From DASQHL01 sp963843685 (GTDB taxonomy: Bacteria; Chloroflexota; Dehalococcoidia; DSTF01; JACRBR01): a DNA stretch of 64,000 nt. Shown piece after piece: positions 8,459-16,491 of this stretch. Positions within the stretch are counted from its first letter, which is position 1. Each line of letters opens with the position of its first letter. The notes beneath the pieces were generated by a model. The model did not search any database, was not told where the DNA came from, and worked only from the letters and a program-made list of their open reading frames with translations. Made by a program: the position numbers and the translations under genes. Location: contig CAWJLO010000010.1 in NCBI GenBank assembly GCA_963843685.1, positions 124,001-188,000 of the forward strand. The letters run 5' to 3'.

Positions 8459-9938
8459 ATGAAGCGTTCAGCGCTTCTCGGCCTCGTGGGTCAGCGATCA
8501 GTCTCAGCGCGCGATCGCTTTTTCAGTCGTGAGTGGCGGTTCCCTACGCACGCGGCTCCGGACGATCCCGGCGCGGCGACGTTCACCGCCAGCGCTCCGG
8601 CCGGCTCGGTCGGCATCGGCGACTCAGCTGAAGTCTCCATCAACCACACCAGCTTCACGCCCGGCACGTTGGCCACGTGGGCCGGATATGTTCGACATCC
8701 TCTACGACGGCTCTGTGAGACCGCCACTGCCGACGTGATCGGAGTGAGCAACCCCTGCGACGCCTCGGGCGAATATAGAGTTGGTACCGCAAGTGGTCTC
8801 CGGCTGCGCCTACCAGGCGAGCGCCGCCTCCAACGTCACACTCGAGACAATCACCTTCAAGTGCGTCGCCGACGGTTCGAGTCTGATCCACTTCATGGCA
8901 CGGTCCGAGAACGGCGCGTTCGGAACCGGAACCGCGCTCTTCGACGCCTACGCCCTCGACTCCACGACAACGCTCGTCGATGGTCTCCTCACCTGTGGTG
9001 CGGGTGGACCACCAGCCCCGATCAACACGCCGGCGCCCACCTATACGCCGACGTCGACGAGGACGCCGTTCACACCACGTCGAACGCCCACGACAACGAG
9101 AACGCCGGAGGCCACGCGTCCGCCGACAGACCAGCGTACGCCGACCCCCACACAGACGCAGACGGCCAGCACGTCCCGCCTGACACCGACTAACACGCCC
9201 AAGTGCTCAACTGCCCGAACCGCCTGCGACCACGTCACGCCAGCGGCACGCCTACTGGTACGCCGACCGCGACGCCAACGCGGGACGTGACCGCGTGCGT
9301 GAGCTTTTCGACGATTGAGGGACACCAGCGCCGACGCGACACCTGCGCGACCCCAGTCACCGCTCCTGCCGGTCCAACAATAGCGGTGGGCACAGCTACG
9401 TTCGACAGTAGCGCCGCCGAGCTCACCGTGCCGATTTCGACATGGATCCGATCGAGAATGCGTACTCAGCATTCCAGGTCCATCTTCGTTGGGACCCGAA
9501 GCTGTCGACTTCGTGGCGGCAACCGCAACGGGCGGGCTCTCGATCCGGGCACGACACGCAGACCTCTGTCGGCCACCGCAGGTCGATAACGACGGCGGTG
9601 GAGTGACGGTGTCCTGCGGCGGCCTCCTCTTCTGCGTGGGCAACCTGTGCTTCGTGAGCCCGGTCCTCACGAAGTCCGGTCTGCTGGCGACGGTCGTGCT
9701 GAAGGCACGCCGCAGTGGCTGCTCCACGCTACATCTGGTCACTTATGGTGAACTAGACTACGCCAACGAGCATGGTGGGACGTTGACGTGGAGCGCCTCC
9801 CTGCCGATCACCCCCGAGGAGAACGGCTATGTCGACGGACTTGGCGTCGCCCGCGTTCGTGGGGGAGCTATCCATGCCGGGTGCGCTAGCCGTTACGCCC
9901 GCGAACCGCGCCGGCGGCGACCGTATCGCCGGTTCTAG
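8459..9938 (+). pseudogene. Broken exoprotein gene with two cohesin-like beta domains and a Thr/Pro linker
   Basis: No single frame reads through, but protein-like segments succeed each other in all three frames. From about 8577: FTASAPAGSVGIGDSAEVSI, then TATADVIGVSNPCDASGEY, then from 8790 SGCAYQASAASNVTLETITF. A Thr/Pro-rich linker follows (8990-9290, NTPAPTYTPTSTRTP). After that come LTVPIST, DPIENAYSAFQVHLRWDPK and finally 9500-9938 with VDNDGGGVTVSC. The two beta domains resemble cohesin or cohesin-like modules by general pattern only. At least four frame changes are needed. It is either a decayed gene or a poorly assembled stretch. Confidence 0.55.
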
Positions 9939-10133
9939 CGAGTGAGTAGGCCTCTCGGCCAGCGGAGACTGAGGTGGTTGGGCGCGTGTGAAGCGATGTT
10001 GACACGTTCCGAGCGGGCGAGTTGCCTTCTCGGCGCAATTTTATGGCGCGGTTAACGGGCGTTTAACACCGGCCCTCTATATTGCCTGTGTAGAGAACGT
10101 GCTCGCTTGACCTCCTGCACGGGGACTCACACA

Positions 10134-10184
10134 AAGGCCGGGGCGCTCACAAACTCCGCACAATAGAATCAGCGCCCCGGCCTT
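10134..10184 (+). other. Perfect 14-bp stem-loop, possible structured RNA
   Basis: AAGGCCGGGGCGCT (10134-10147) is the exact reverse complement of AGCGCCCCGGCCTT (10171-10184), with a 23-base A-rich loop. The stem is very GC-rich but is not followed by a T tract, so it is not a plain terminator. It could be the body of a small RNA or an insertion-derived repeat. Confidence 0.5.
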
Positions 10185-10209
10185 GACCACCAAGACAGCC
10201 TGTATGAAC

Positions 10210-10240
10210 TCGCGAGGGCCCCGCCCTCGCGATTCCTTTT
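10210..10240 (+). terminator. Rho-independent terminator-like hairpin
   Basis: TCGCGAGGGC (10210-10219), a CCC loop and GCCCTCGCGA (10223-10232) make a perfect 10-bp stem followed by TTCCTTTT. It ends 28 bases before the alpha/beta hydrolase start, so it would terminate an upstream transcript rather than the hydrolase gene. Confidence 0.6.
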
Positions 10241-10256
10241 CCCCCGACCCGCCGCC

Positions 10257-10262
10257 TAGAAT
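10257..10262 (+). promoter_or_regulatory. -10 element for the alpha/beta hydrolase gene, leaderless geometry
   Basis: TAGAAT lies 6 bases before the ATG at 10269, the same spacing as at tlpA. No Shine-Dalgarno sequence is present between them. No clear -35 box is seen. Confidence 0.4.
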
Positions 10263-10268
10263 CAACGC

Positions 10269-11051
10269 ATGCCCTTCGCCCCGGTCAACGGCATCGACCT
10301 CTACTACGAGTCGCACGGCGACGGCCCCGCCGTCGTCTTCGCCCACGGCGCCGGCGGCAACCACCTCTCCTGGTGGCAGCAAATCCCCTTCTTCTCGAAA
10401 CGCTTCCGCTGCATCACCTTCGACCACCGCGCCTTCGGCCGCTCCGTCGATGCCGACGGCGAGGCCGCCCTCGGACGCCGCGGCTTCCACGACGACCTTC
10501 TCGGCCTGCTCGACCATCTAGGCATCGACGACGTCCGCATCGTCGCCCAGTCGATGGGCGGCCGCACCGCCGTCGGCTTCTCGCTCCGCAACCCCGGCAG
10601 GTGCAAGGCGATGGTGCTCGCCGGCACCACCGGCGGCGCCATCGACGACGACGTGCGCGAGGCGCAGGAAGCGCATCGCGAGAGCGACCTCGGCCGGCTG
10701 CCGCTGCTCAAGCGCGCCGTCTCGCCGGCGTTACGCGAGCGCGCCGCCGACCTCGACTTCCTCTACCGGTCGATCTCGAAGCTCAACCCGCCGCGCCCCC
10801 GCGACTTCCTCGCGCCCGTCCCCGGCTACCGCGGCAGCTCCGCCGAGCGCCTCGCCGGGGCCGGCTTCCCCATCCTCTTCCTCGTCGGCGACCATGACGC
10901 CATCACCCCGCCCCACATCATCGAGGGCTGCCACAAGGCCGTGCCCGGCTCCCAGCTCGCCGTGATCAAGGACAGCGGCCACTCCAGCTACTTCGAGCAG
11001 CCCCACGCCTTCAACGAAACCGTCATGCGCTTCCTGGAGTCCACGCTGTAG
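10269..11051 (+). CDS. Alpha/beta-fold hydrolase
   Basis: A 260-residue alpha/beta hydrolase. The oxyanion-hole HGAGG follows strand 3 (AVVFAHGAGGNHLSW), the nucleophile elbow reads AQSMGGRTA with Ser98, the acid is likely Asp in FLVGDHDAITP, and the catalytic His is in DSGHSSYFEQP near the C terminus. All elements of a functional triad are present. The substrate (an ester, amide or ring cleavage product) cannot be inferred. It stands alone between a terminator-like hairpin and the convergent VOC gene. Confidence 0.88.
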   Translation: MPFAPVNGIDLYYESHGDGPAVVFAHGAGGNHLSWWQQIPFFSKRFRCITFDHRAFGRSVDADGEAALGRRGFHDDLLGLLDHLGIDDVRIVAQSMGGRTAVGFSLRNPGRCKAMVLAGTTGGAIDDDVREAQEAHRESDLGRLPLLKRAVSPALRERAADLDFLYRSISKLNPPRPRDFLAPVPGYRGSSAERLAGAGFPILFLVGDHDAITPPHIIEGCHKAVPGSQLAVIKDSGHSSYFEQPHAFNETVMRFLESTL

Positions 11052-11057
11052 CGCGCC

Positions 11058-11453
11058 TCACGCCGGCCCGAGCAGATCCCATTTGTTACCCGCGATGTCT
11101 CTGAAGACGACCACGCGGCCGTACGCCTCCGTCCGCGGCGCTGACGTGAACTCGACGCCCGCCGCCACCATCCGCTCGTACGCCGCGTCGAAATCGTCGA
11201 CGCGCAGAAAGAAGCCCACACGGCCCGCCGTCTGGTTCCCGACGGCCGCACGCTGCACGTCGCCGTCTGCCTGCGCGAGGAGAATGCCCGTCTGCGCGCC
11301 CGGCGGCCGCACGACGACCCAGCGCTTCGGCCTGCCGTCGTTCGTCAGCGACGGCGAGTCCTCCACCAGCTCAAAGCCAAGGAGATCGACGAAGAACGCG
11401 ATCGCGGCGTCGTACTCATCGACGACGATCGCGATCAGCTCAAGATGTGACAA
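11058..11453 (-). CDS. VOC superfamily (glyoxalase/bleomycin-resistance fold) protein
   Basis: A 131-residue protein with two betaalphabetabetabeta modules: ELIAIVVDEYDAAIAFFVDLLGFELVED and GFFLRVDDFDAAYERMVAAGVEF, ending in VVFRDIAGNKWDLLGPA. The terminal Asp-Ile-x-Gly-Asn-x-Trp-Asp-Leu and the first-module His/Glu region are usual for glyoxalase-like proteins. The function may be metal-dependent or ligand binding. It apparently starts with TTG at 11453. It follows the cytosolic FKBP gene by 19 bases and may share its transcript. Confidence 0.8.
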   Translation of the reverse strand: MSHLELIAIVVDEYDAAIAFFVDLLGFELVEDSPSLTNDGRPKRWVVVRPPGAQTGILLAQADGDVQRAAVGNQTAGRVGFFLRVDDFDAAYERMVAAGVEFTSAPRTEAYGRVVVFRDIAGNKWDLLGPA

Positions 11454-11472
11454 TGTGTGATCCGGCGTCGGC

Positions 11473-11820
11473 CTACCCGACGGCCAGCAGCTCCACGTCG
11501 AACACCAACTCCGCGTTGGGCGGGATGTCGCGGCCCGCGCCGCGCGCCCCGTACCCCAGCTCCGACGGGATGATCAGCTGACGCTTGCCGCCGACCTTCA
11601 TCGTCGCCACGCCCTCGTCCCACCCCTTGATCACCTGTCCGACGCCGATCACGAACTCGAACGGCTGCCCGCGGTCGACGGAGCTGTCGAATTTCTTCCC
11701 GTCCGTCAGCCGCCCGGTGTAGTGCACCCGCACCTTCTTGCCCTTCGTCGGACTGTCGCCGCTCCCGACGACCTCATCGACGTACTTCAGTCCGCTGGGC
11801 GTCGTCGTCGCGTCCGCCAT
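11473..11820 (-). CDS. FKBP-type peptidyl-prolyl cis-trans isomerase, cytosolic
   Basis: A single FKBP domain of 115 residues with no signal peptide. All classical active-site positions are present: VHYTG (Tyr), KKFDSS (Phe-Asp), FEFVIG, the VIKGWDEG block with its Trp, LGYGARG (Tyr) and LVFDVELL (Phe). An ATG at 11865 is in frame, but ATG 11820 is preferred because AAGGAG lies 6 bases upstream. It is the third of three consecutive FKBP genes on the minus strand. Confidence 0.92.
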   Translation of the reverse strand: MADATTTPSGLKYVDEVVGSGDSPTKGKKVRVHYTGRLTDGKKFDSSVDRGQPFEFVIGVGQVIKGWDEGVATMKVGGKRQLIIPSELGYGARGAGRDIPPNAELVFDVELLAVG

Positions 11821-11867
11821 GTCGATCTCCTTCCGCTTGTCCCTGCGCCCAAATCCAAACGGCATCG

Positions 11868-12478
11868 CTAGTTGATGCTCAGCAGCTCGACGTCGAAGAT
11901 CAGCGTCGCACCGCCCGGGATCGACGGCGGATACCCTGCAGCTCCGTCCGCAAGCGCAGGTTTGCCGGGATGATAAGTCGCCGCTTGCCGCCGACCTTCA
12001 TCGATTCGATGCCTTCCGTCAATCCCGCGATCACTTCAGCGAGTGGAAGGATATTAGGGTGGCCGCGGTCCACGGAAGTGTCGAACTTGGTACCGTCCGC
12101 GAGCCAGTGGGTATAGTTCACCGTGACGGTGTCGGTCGGCTCCGGCGTCGCGCCATCCCCCACCGTCTCGTCGATGTAGCGCAGCCCGCTCGCCGTCGTC
12201 ACGATGTGCCCGTGCACCTCAGGGATGCCGGGCGCGTTCCCGTCGGATGTGGCTTGCGCGCTCGTAGCAGTCGGCGCGCTCGCTGCCTGCGTCGCGGCAA
12301 CCGTTGGCGCGCTCGCCGCCTGCGTCGCCGTAGCGGTCGCCGCGCCGATCGTCGCAACCGCCGTCGACGCGACGCCGGCCGCTGCCGTCGCGGTCCTGTC
12401 CGATGAAGTCGTGCCACCACCGCACGCCGTCAGCGTCTGCGCAGCGGCGAGCGTTGCTACGATCAATGCGCCCTTCAT
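11868..12478 (-). CDS. FKBP-type prolyl isomerase lipoprotein, frameshifted near the C terminus
   Basis: Lipoprotein signal with lipobox LTAC (Cys19), then a long Ala/Thr linker carrying a repeated TQAASAPT unit, then the FKBP domain (GLRYIDETVGDG, VNYTHWLADGTKFD). The initial frame is lost after LIIPANL near 11950. The next frame restores YPPSIPGGATLIFDVELLSIN and stops at 11868-11870, identical in its end to the upstream paralogue. The active-site Trp of the GW motif is Leu here (VIAGLTEG). It looks like a duplicate losing function, although a sequencing indel could explain the frame change. Confidence 0.75.
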
Positions 12479-12521
12479 TTCCCCCGCGCCCCGCCCATGC
12501 TCTCGCCCATCATCTCTATGA

Positions 12522-13106
12522 CTAGTTGATGCTCAGCAGTTCGACGTCGAAGATCAGCGTCGCGCCGCCGGGGATCGTCGGCGGGCGGCCCTGCGCTCCA
12601 TACGCCAGCTCCGCCGGGATGATCAGTCGCCGCTTGCCGCCCACCTTCATCGACCCGACCCCTTCCGTCCATCCCGGGATCACACCGTTCAGCGGGAAGC
12701 TCGCCGGCTGGCAGCGGTCGACGGAGCTGTCGAACTTCGTGCCGTCCGTCAGCCATCCGGTGTAGTTCACCGTCACGGTGTCCGTCGGCTGCGGCGACGC
12801 GCCCGTCCCGACGGTCTCGTCGATGTAGCGCAGTCCGCTCGGGGTCGTCTGGATGTCGCCCTGCAGCGGGGGGATGCCGGGGGCGTTGCCGTCCGAGAGC
12901 GCGCCCGGCGGCAGTGCGGTCGGCGCGATCGCCGGTGGCGGCACGGCCGTCGGCGAAGGGCACACGGTCGGTACCGCTGCCGGGACGGTCGGCTGGACGG
13001 CCACCCCTGCCGCGGCGGTCGCCGTCTTGTCCGATGAGCTCGTGCCACCGCACGCCGCCAGCCCCAACACGCCGGCGAGCATCGCGATGATCAGGATTGG
13101 TTTCAT
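12522..13106 (-). CDS. FKBP-type prolyl isomerase lipoprotein
   Basis: 194 residues: signal peptide with lipobox LAAC (Cys20), a Pro/Ala/Thr linker (about residues 25-75, likely spanning the cell wall), then a complete FKBP domain with VNYTGWLTDGTKFDSS, the VIPGWTEG Trp, LAYGAQG and LIFDVELLSIN. It probably assists folding of exported proteins at the outer face of the membrane. The frame is open to 13265, but ATG 13106 is chosen because GGAGGAGG lies just upstream and starts the signal peptide. The frameshifted paralogue follows 43 bases downstream. Confidence 0.92.
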   Translation of the reverse strand: MKPILIIAMLAGVLGLAACGGTSSSDKTATAAAGVAVQPTVPAAVPTVCPSPTAVPPPAIAPTALPPGALSDGNAPGIPPLQGDIQTTPSGLRYIDETVGTGASPQPTDTVTVNYTGWLTDGTKFDSSVDRCQPASFPLNGVIPGWTEGVGSMKVGGKRRLIIPAELAYGAQGRPPTIPGGATLIFDVELLSIN

Positions 13107-13276
13107 TCCTGCCTCCTCCAAATCCGCGTCATTGTGCGTGCTGACAACTGCCGGCGCAATCAGCCGCGAATCTGCACCCGGTGCCCCTTGGCGAGGCCCA
13201 ACATTTCCGTAACGAAGGCTCCGCTGCCCGTCCCGCGCCACCGTTCCCGGCCGATACTGAATCAATCAGGGGGGTG

Positions 13277-14251
13277 ATGGTCGAACGCATGCTGATGCCC
13301 GAACATGCCGCCACGGAGCGCGACGTCCCGCTCTTCTCCGCCCACGTCGAGGCCAAGGCCATGGAGGCCCTCAACGTGGTCATTATGGTGCACGGCGCCG
13401 ACCGGCAGCCTTTCAAGTACGACCAGCTCGCCCAGCTACAAGCCTGCCTCACACACCTCGTCGACGCGCTCTTCCCTGTCGTCGGCAACACCGTCGACTT
13501 CTCGGGCTCCGACTCCCTTGACGGCAACGAGTACACCCATCCAATCAAGGTCGCCGAGCTCGCCATCGTCATCGGCAGAGAGCTGGGCAAGCCGCGGTCC
13601 GCGCTCATCGATCTCGCCATGGCGGCGGCGCTGATGAACATCGGCAATCTCGCGCTCCGCGGCTCTATCATCGAAGAGCCGCGACACCTGCTCGAGGGCG
13701 AGTGGGAGCAGCACGAGCATACGCACCCGGCGCAGGGCGTCGCGCTGCTGGAGAACAGCGGCATCTCCGACGCCGCGATCGCCGCCGTCGGACAACACCA
13801 CGAACGCTGGGACGGATCCGGTTACCCGGATGGACGGCGAGCCGAGGAGATCATCCGCAACGCCCGCGTGCTCGGCGTCGCCGACACGTTCGTCTCGCTG
13901 CGTTCGCTTCGTCCCTATCGCGCTGCCGTGCCCTTCGACGACGCCCTGCGTCGCGTGACGGACGAGAGCGGAAAGCTGTTCGACCCCGAGATCGTCGACG
14001 CCTTCCAGCGGATCATCGCCCGCTACGCCGGGATCGCCGTCTCACCGCGGGCAAGGTCCGCGGCGGCGTTTGAAGCGACGCTGACCGCGAGCGGCGGCCC
14101 GACGTCGCCAGCGCGCCGCGCCATCGAACGCAGCGACGAGCAAGCCGCAACATACCGTCCCCGGTTTGACGACGAAGATGAGCCCGAACGACGTTCCGCG
14201 CCCCGAACGGCCGCGCGTCGCCGTCGTGCAGCGCGTCAACCCCATTGTTGA
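13277..14251 (+). CDS. HD-GYP-like protein lacking the HD metal-binding doublet
   Basis: A 324-residue protein; ATG 13277 is preceded by a G-rich ribosome-binding site. The HD-GYP fold is recognisable from about residue 85 to 240: THPIKVAELAIVIG, the region that should read HDIGK but here reads MNIGN (residues 120-124), HEHTHPAQG, QHHERWDGSGYP (GYP at 182-184) and ARVLGVADTF. Loss of both His and Asp of the HD doublet predicts no phosphodiesterase activity; it may bind a nucleotide or a partner instead. About 80 N-terminal residues are of unknown type. The C-terminal 60 residues are Arg-rich and low complexity. Confidence 0.8.
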   Translation: MVERMLMPEHAATERDVPLFSAHVEAKAMEALNVVIMVHGADRQPFKYDQLAQLQACLTHLVDALFPVVGNTVDFSGSDSLDGNEYTHPIKVAELAIVIGRELGKPRSALIDLAMAAALMNIGNLALRGSIIEEPRHLLEGEWEQHEHTHPAQGVALLENSGISDAAIAAVGQHHERWDGSGYPDGRRAEEIIRNARVLGVADTFVSLRSLRPYRAAVPFDDALRRVTDESGKLFDPEIVDAFQRIIARYAGIAVSPRARSAAAFEATLTASGGPTSPARRAIERSDEQAATYRPRFDDEDEPERRSAPRTAARRRRAARQPHC

Positions 14252-14639
14252 GCCCGCGCGAAGTGTCGCGCCGCGGCCCATAGCGACCCGGGCGCCGGCG
14301 CTCGCGCTCGCCCCGTCAACCGTCGCCGTCACGCGTGCGACCGCCTCCGGAGTCCGCGCGAGGCCCACGCGCCGCCGCCCCAGACGCTCGCTCTTCTCCG
14401 CAAGCTTCTACGTCGACGCCGCCGTGCGCGGCGCCTGGAGCTGATCACCACCAACTGCGAGTGGCCCGCGAGCAGGTTCCTCAACCCCTATACGCTTCGC
14501 TGCCTCGGGTGTACGATAGCGCCGAGCAATCGCGCTTGCGAGGAACGGGACTTACAAAACAGCCACGTCCACTGTCCGCGCGATGGCGGGCATTCCCGCA
14601 ACATGCCACGGCGAGCAGCCGCTAGCTGCTGAGGTAGTT
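14252..14639. other. 388-base gap without a convincing gene
   Basis: A short plus-strand open frame ending at 14444 overlaps the end of the HD-GYP-like gene and is Ala/Arg/Pro-rich low complexity, so I do not call it a gene. From 14445 to 14639 there is no coding signal. A TACGAT hexamer near 14514 could be a -10 box for the downstream FG-GAP gene, leaving a long leader. No perfect hairpin was seen. Confidence 0.4.
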
Positions 14640-16358
14640 GTGAACGCCAAACGAACGACCGCGGCCACACTCGCTGCCATCCTCATCGCTGCCTGCCTCG
14701 CGGCACAGAGCGACAGCGCGCGCGCCTCCGGTGGGGCGCTGCTCAACACACTGGACACGCCAAACCCGCAATACCTTTCCGGCTTCGGTTCCGCAGTCGC
14801 GGCGGGAGACGTGAACGGCGACGCGCGGGCTGACATCGTCGTCGGCGCGCCGCTCGAGAACGTTGGCCCATCCGGCGGCGACCAGGGGCGCACCTACGTC
14901 TTCTCCGACGGTGGCTCGCTGCTCTACACGCTGGACACGCCCGACTCACAGCAGGACGCCGCATTCGGTACGTCGGTGGCAACCGGAGACGTCAACGGCG
15001 ACGGCAAGGCGGACGTCGTTGTCGGTGCAAGCCATGAAACAGTTGACGGCGACTTCTGGCAGGGGCGAGCGTACGCCTTCTCCGGTCAGGACGGATCGCT
15101 GCTCTACGCGCTGGACACGCCAAATCCGCAAGAGGATGCCGAATTCGGTTCGGCGATCGCGGCGGGAGACGTCAACGGCGACGGCAAAGCTGACATCGCT
15201 GTCGGCGCGAAGGCCGAGACCGTCGGTGGTAACGACGGCCAGGGACGCGCCTACGTCTTCTCTGGCGCGGACGGCGCGCTCCTGTACACCTTCACCACCG
15301 CCAACCCGCAGCCCAACGCCTTCTTCGGCTCGTCGGCGGCAGCCGGCGACATAGATGGCGACGGCGCAGCCGACTTCATCGTTGGCGCCTACGGCGAGAC
15401 CGTGAACGGCGTTGCCGGCCAAGGGCGCGCATACACCTTTTCCGGCGCGGACGGCTCCTTGCTGCACACGCTCGCGCCTCCGCAAGGCGCAGGTGGCCGT
15501 TTCGGGAGCGCGGTGGCAGCGGGCGACGTGAACGGCGACGCGAAGGCCGACGTTGTCGTAGGGTCTCCGTATGGGGATGCGGGGGGACATGTCCTCATCT
15601 TCTCCGGCGCCGACGGTTCGTTGCTTCGCACGCTGGGCGAGCCGAAGCCGTCTACCTTCGTCAATTTCGGCAATTCGGTGGCCGCGGGCGACGTAAACGG
15701 CGACGGCACTATCGACATCATCGCCGGATCCAGCGATGCCCGCGTCGCCGGTCACATCGACCAGGGACGAGCCTACGCATTCTCCGGGACGGACGGCTCT
15801 CTGCTTCTCGCACTTACCACCCCGAGCCAGCAACCGGGTGTCCACTTCGGTTCCGCGGTGGCGGCCGGGCCCATCGCGGCTGATGGTAAGACGGACCTCG
15901 TCGTCGCGGCGATCAGGGAGAACGTCGGCGGCACGACCTGGCAGGGCCGTGTCTACGTGTTCTCGGGCGCCGTCGCCGCGGACACCGACGGTGATGGATG
16001 CACCGACGCCTGGGAATCACTGCAGGTCCCGGCCACCGATCCCGCCGATCCGTGGGACTTCTACAGCGTCCCGGTGCCCGCGCTCTTCGCCGCGCCAGAT
16101 CCGACCGTCGTGTTCAAAGACGATGTCGTCGGCGCCGGCGACGCCGAAGCCATCTTCGCCTACTTCAAGAAAGGAGCAAGGACGGGTACGACGGAGTACG
16201 AGCAGGATCTGAACTTCAACGGGGTTAAGGACGGGATCGAGTACGACCGCAGCGTCCTCGGCCCGGGCCAGAGCGGGCCACCGGACGGCGCCGTGACGGC
16301 GTCCGACGCGCAACTCGCGTTCGCCCAGTTCAAGCTCGGCTACAAGTGCAAGTTCTGA
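14640..16358 (+). CDS. Secreted FG-GAP seven-bladed beta-propeller protein with dockerin-like tail
   Basis: 572 residues from GTG 14640, chosen because GAGGT precedes it and it begins a signal peptide (AKRTTAATLAAILIAACLAAQ). Seven FG-GAP repeats of about 62 residues follow, each with FGSAVAAGDVNGDG-type calcium loops and a YVFSGADGSLL strand, as in integrin alpha propellers. The end (about 440-572) has a DTDGDGCTD motif, a DPWDFYSVPVPAL block and two half-motifs, VVGAGDAEAIFAYFKKG and DGAVTASDAQLAFAQFKLG, that resemble degenerate dockerin repeats. No sortase motif is present. A paralogue follows in tandem. Confidence 0.82.
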   Translation: MNAKRTTAATLAAILIAACLAAQSDSARASGGALLNTLDTPNPQYLSGFGSAVAAGDVNGDARADIVVGAPLENVGPSGGDQGRTYVFSDGGSLLYTLDTPDSQQDAAFGTSVATGDVNGDGKADVVVGASHETVDGDFWQGRAYAFSGQDGSLLYALDTPNPQEDAEFGSAIAAGDVNGDGKADIAVGAKAETVGGNDGQGRAYVFSGADGALLYTFTTANPQPNAFFGSSAAAGDIDGDGAADFIVGAYGETVNGVAGQGRAYTFSGADGSLLHTLAPPQGAGGRFGSAVAAGDVNGDAKADVVVGSPYGDAGGHVLIFSGADGSLLRTLGEPKPSTFVNFGNSVAAGDVNGDGTIDIIAGSSDARVAGHIDQGRAYAFSGTDGSLLLALTTPSQQPGVHFGSAVAAGPIAADGKTDLVVAAIRENVGGTTWQGRVYVFSGAVAADTDGDGCTDAWESLQVPATDPADPWDFYSVPVPALFAAPDPTVVFKDDVVGAGDAEAIFAYFKKGARTGTTEYEQDLNFNGVKDGIEYDRSVLGPGQSGPPDGAVTASDAQLAFAQFKLGYKCKF

Positions 16359-16491
16359 CGCCCGGCGCCCTTGCGTTGAACCGGACTGCCGCCATCCCCG
16401 CGCCTTGCCGCCAATTCGACGACGGGAGGCACTGTGCGAGTGCCGCGCCCGCCGGTGTAGGCCGGTGACTCCGCGGATGAGGTGGATGACC

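Larger units (their letters stand above)
9939..10268. other. 330-base gap without a gene, hairpin-rich
   Basis: No credible coding frame exists. The left part (10030-10090) is unusually A/T-rich for this genome and includes TTTTAT, GTTAAC, TTTAAC and TATATT, so it may hold a promoter. The right part holds two perfect stem-loops, listed separately, the second with a T-rich tail. The arrangement would fit a short untranslated RNA of about 150 bases ending near 10240. Confidence 0.45.

Noticed and set aside
9990..10030. TTGACA near 9998 as a promoter
   Set aside because: No acceptable -10 hexamer lies 16-18 bases downstream.
11436..11462. Two TGTGA-type half sites near the VOC gene start, possible CRP site
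   Set aside because: They are direct, not inverted, repeats with the wrong spacing, and one overlaps the start codon.
14166..14444. 92-codon plus-strand open frame after the HD-GYP-like gene
   Set aside because: Overlaps that gene, is Arg/Ala/Pro low complexity and lacks a ribosome site. It could be a displaced tail but cannot be supported.
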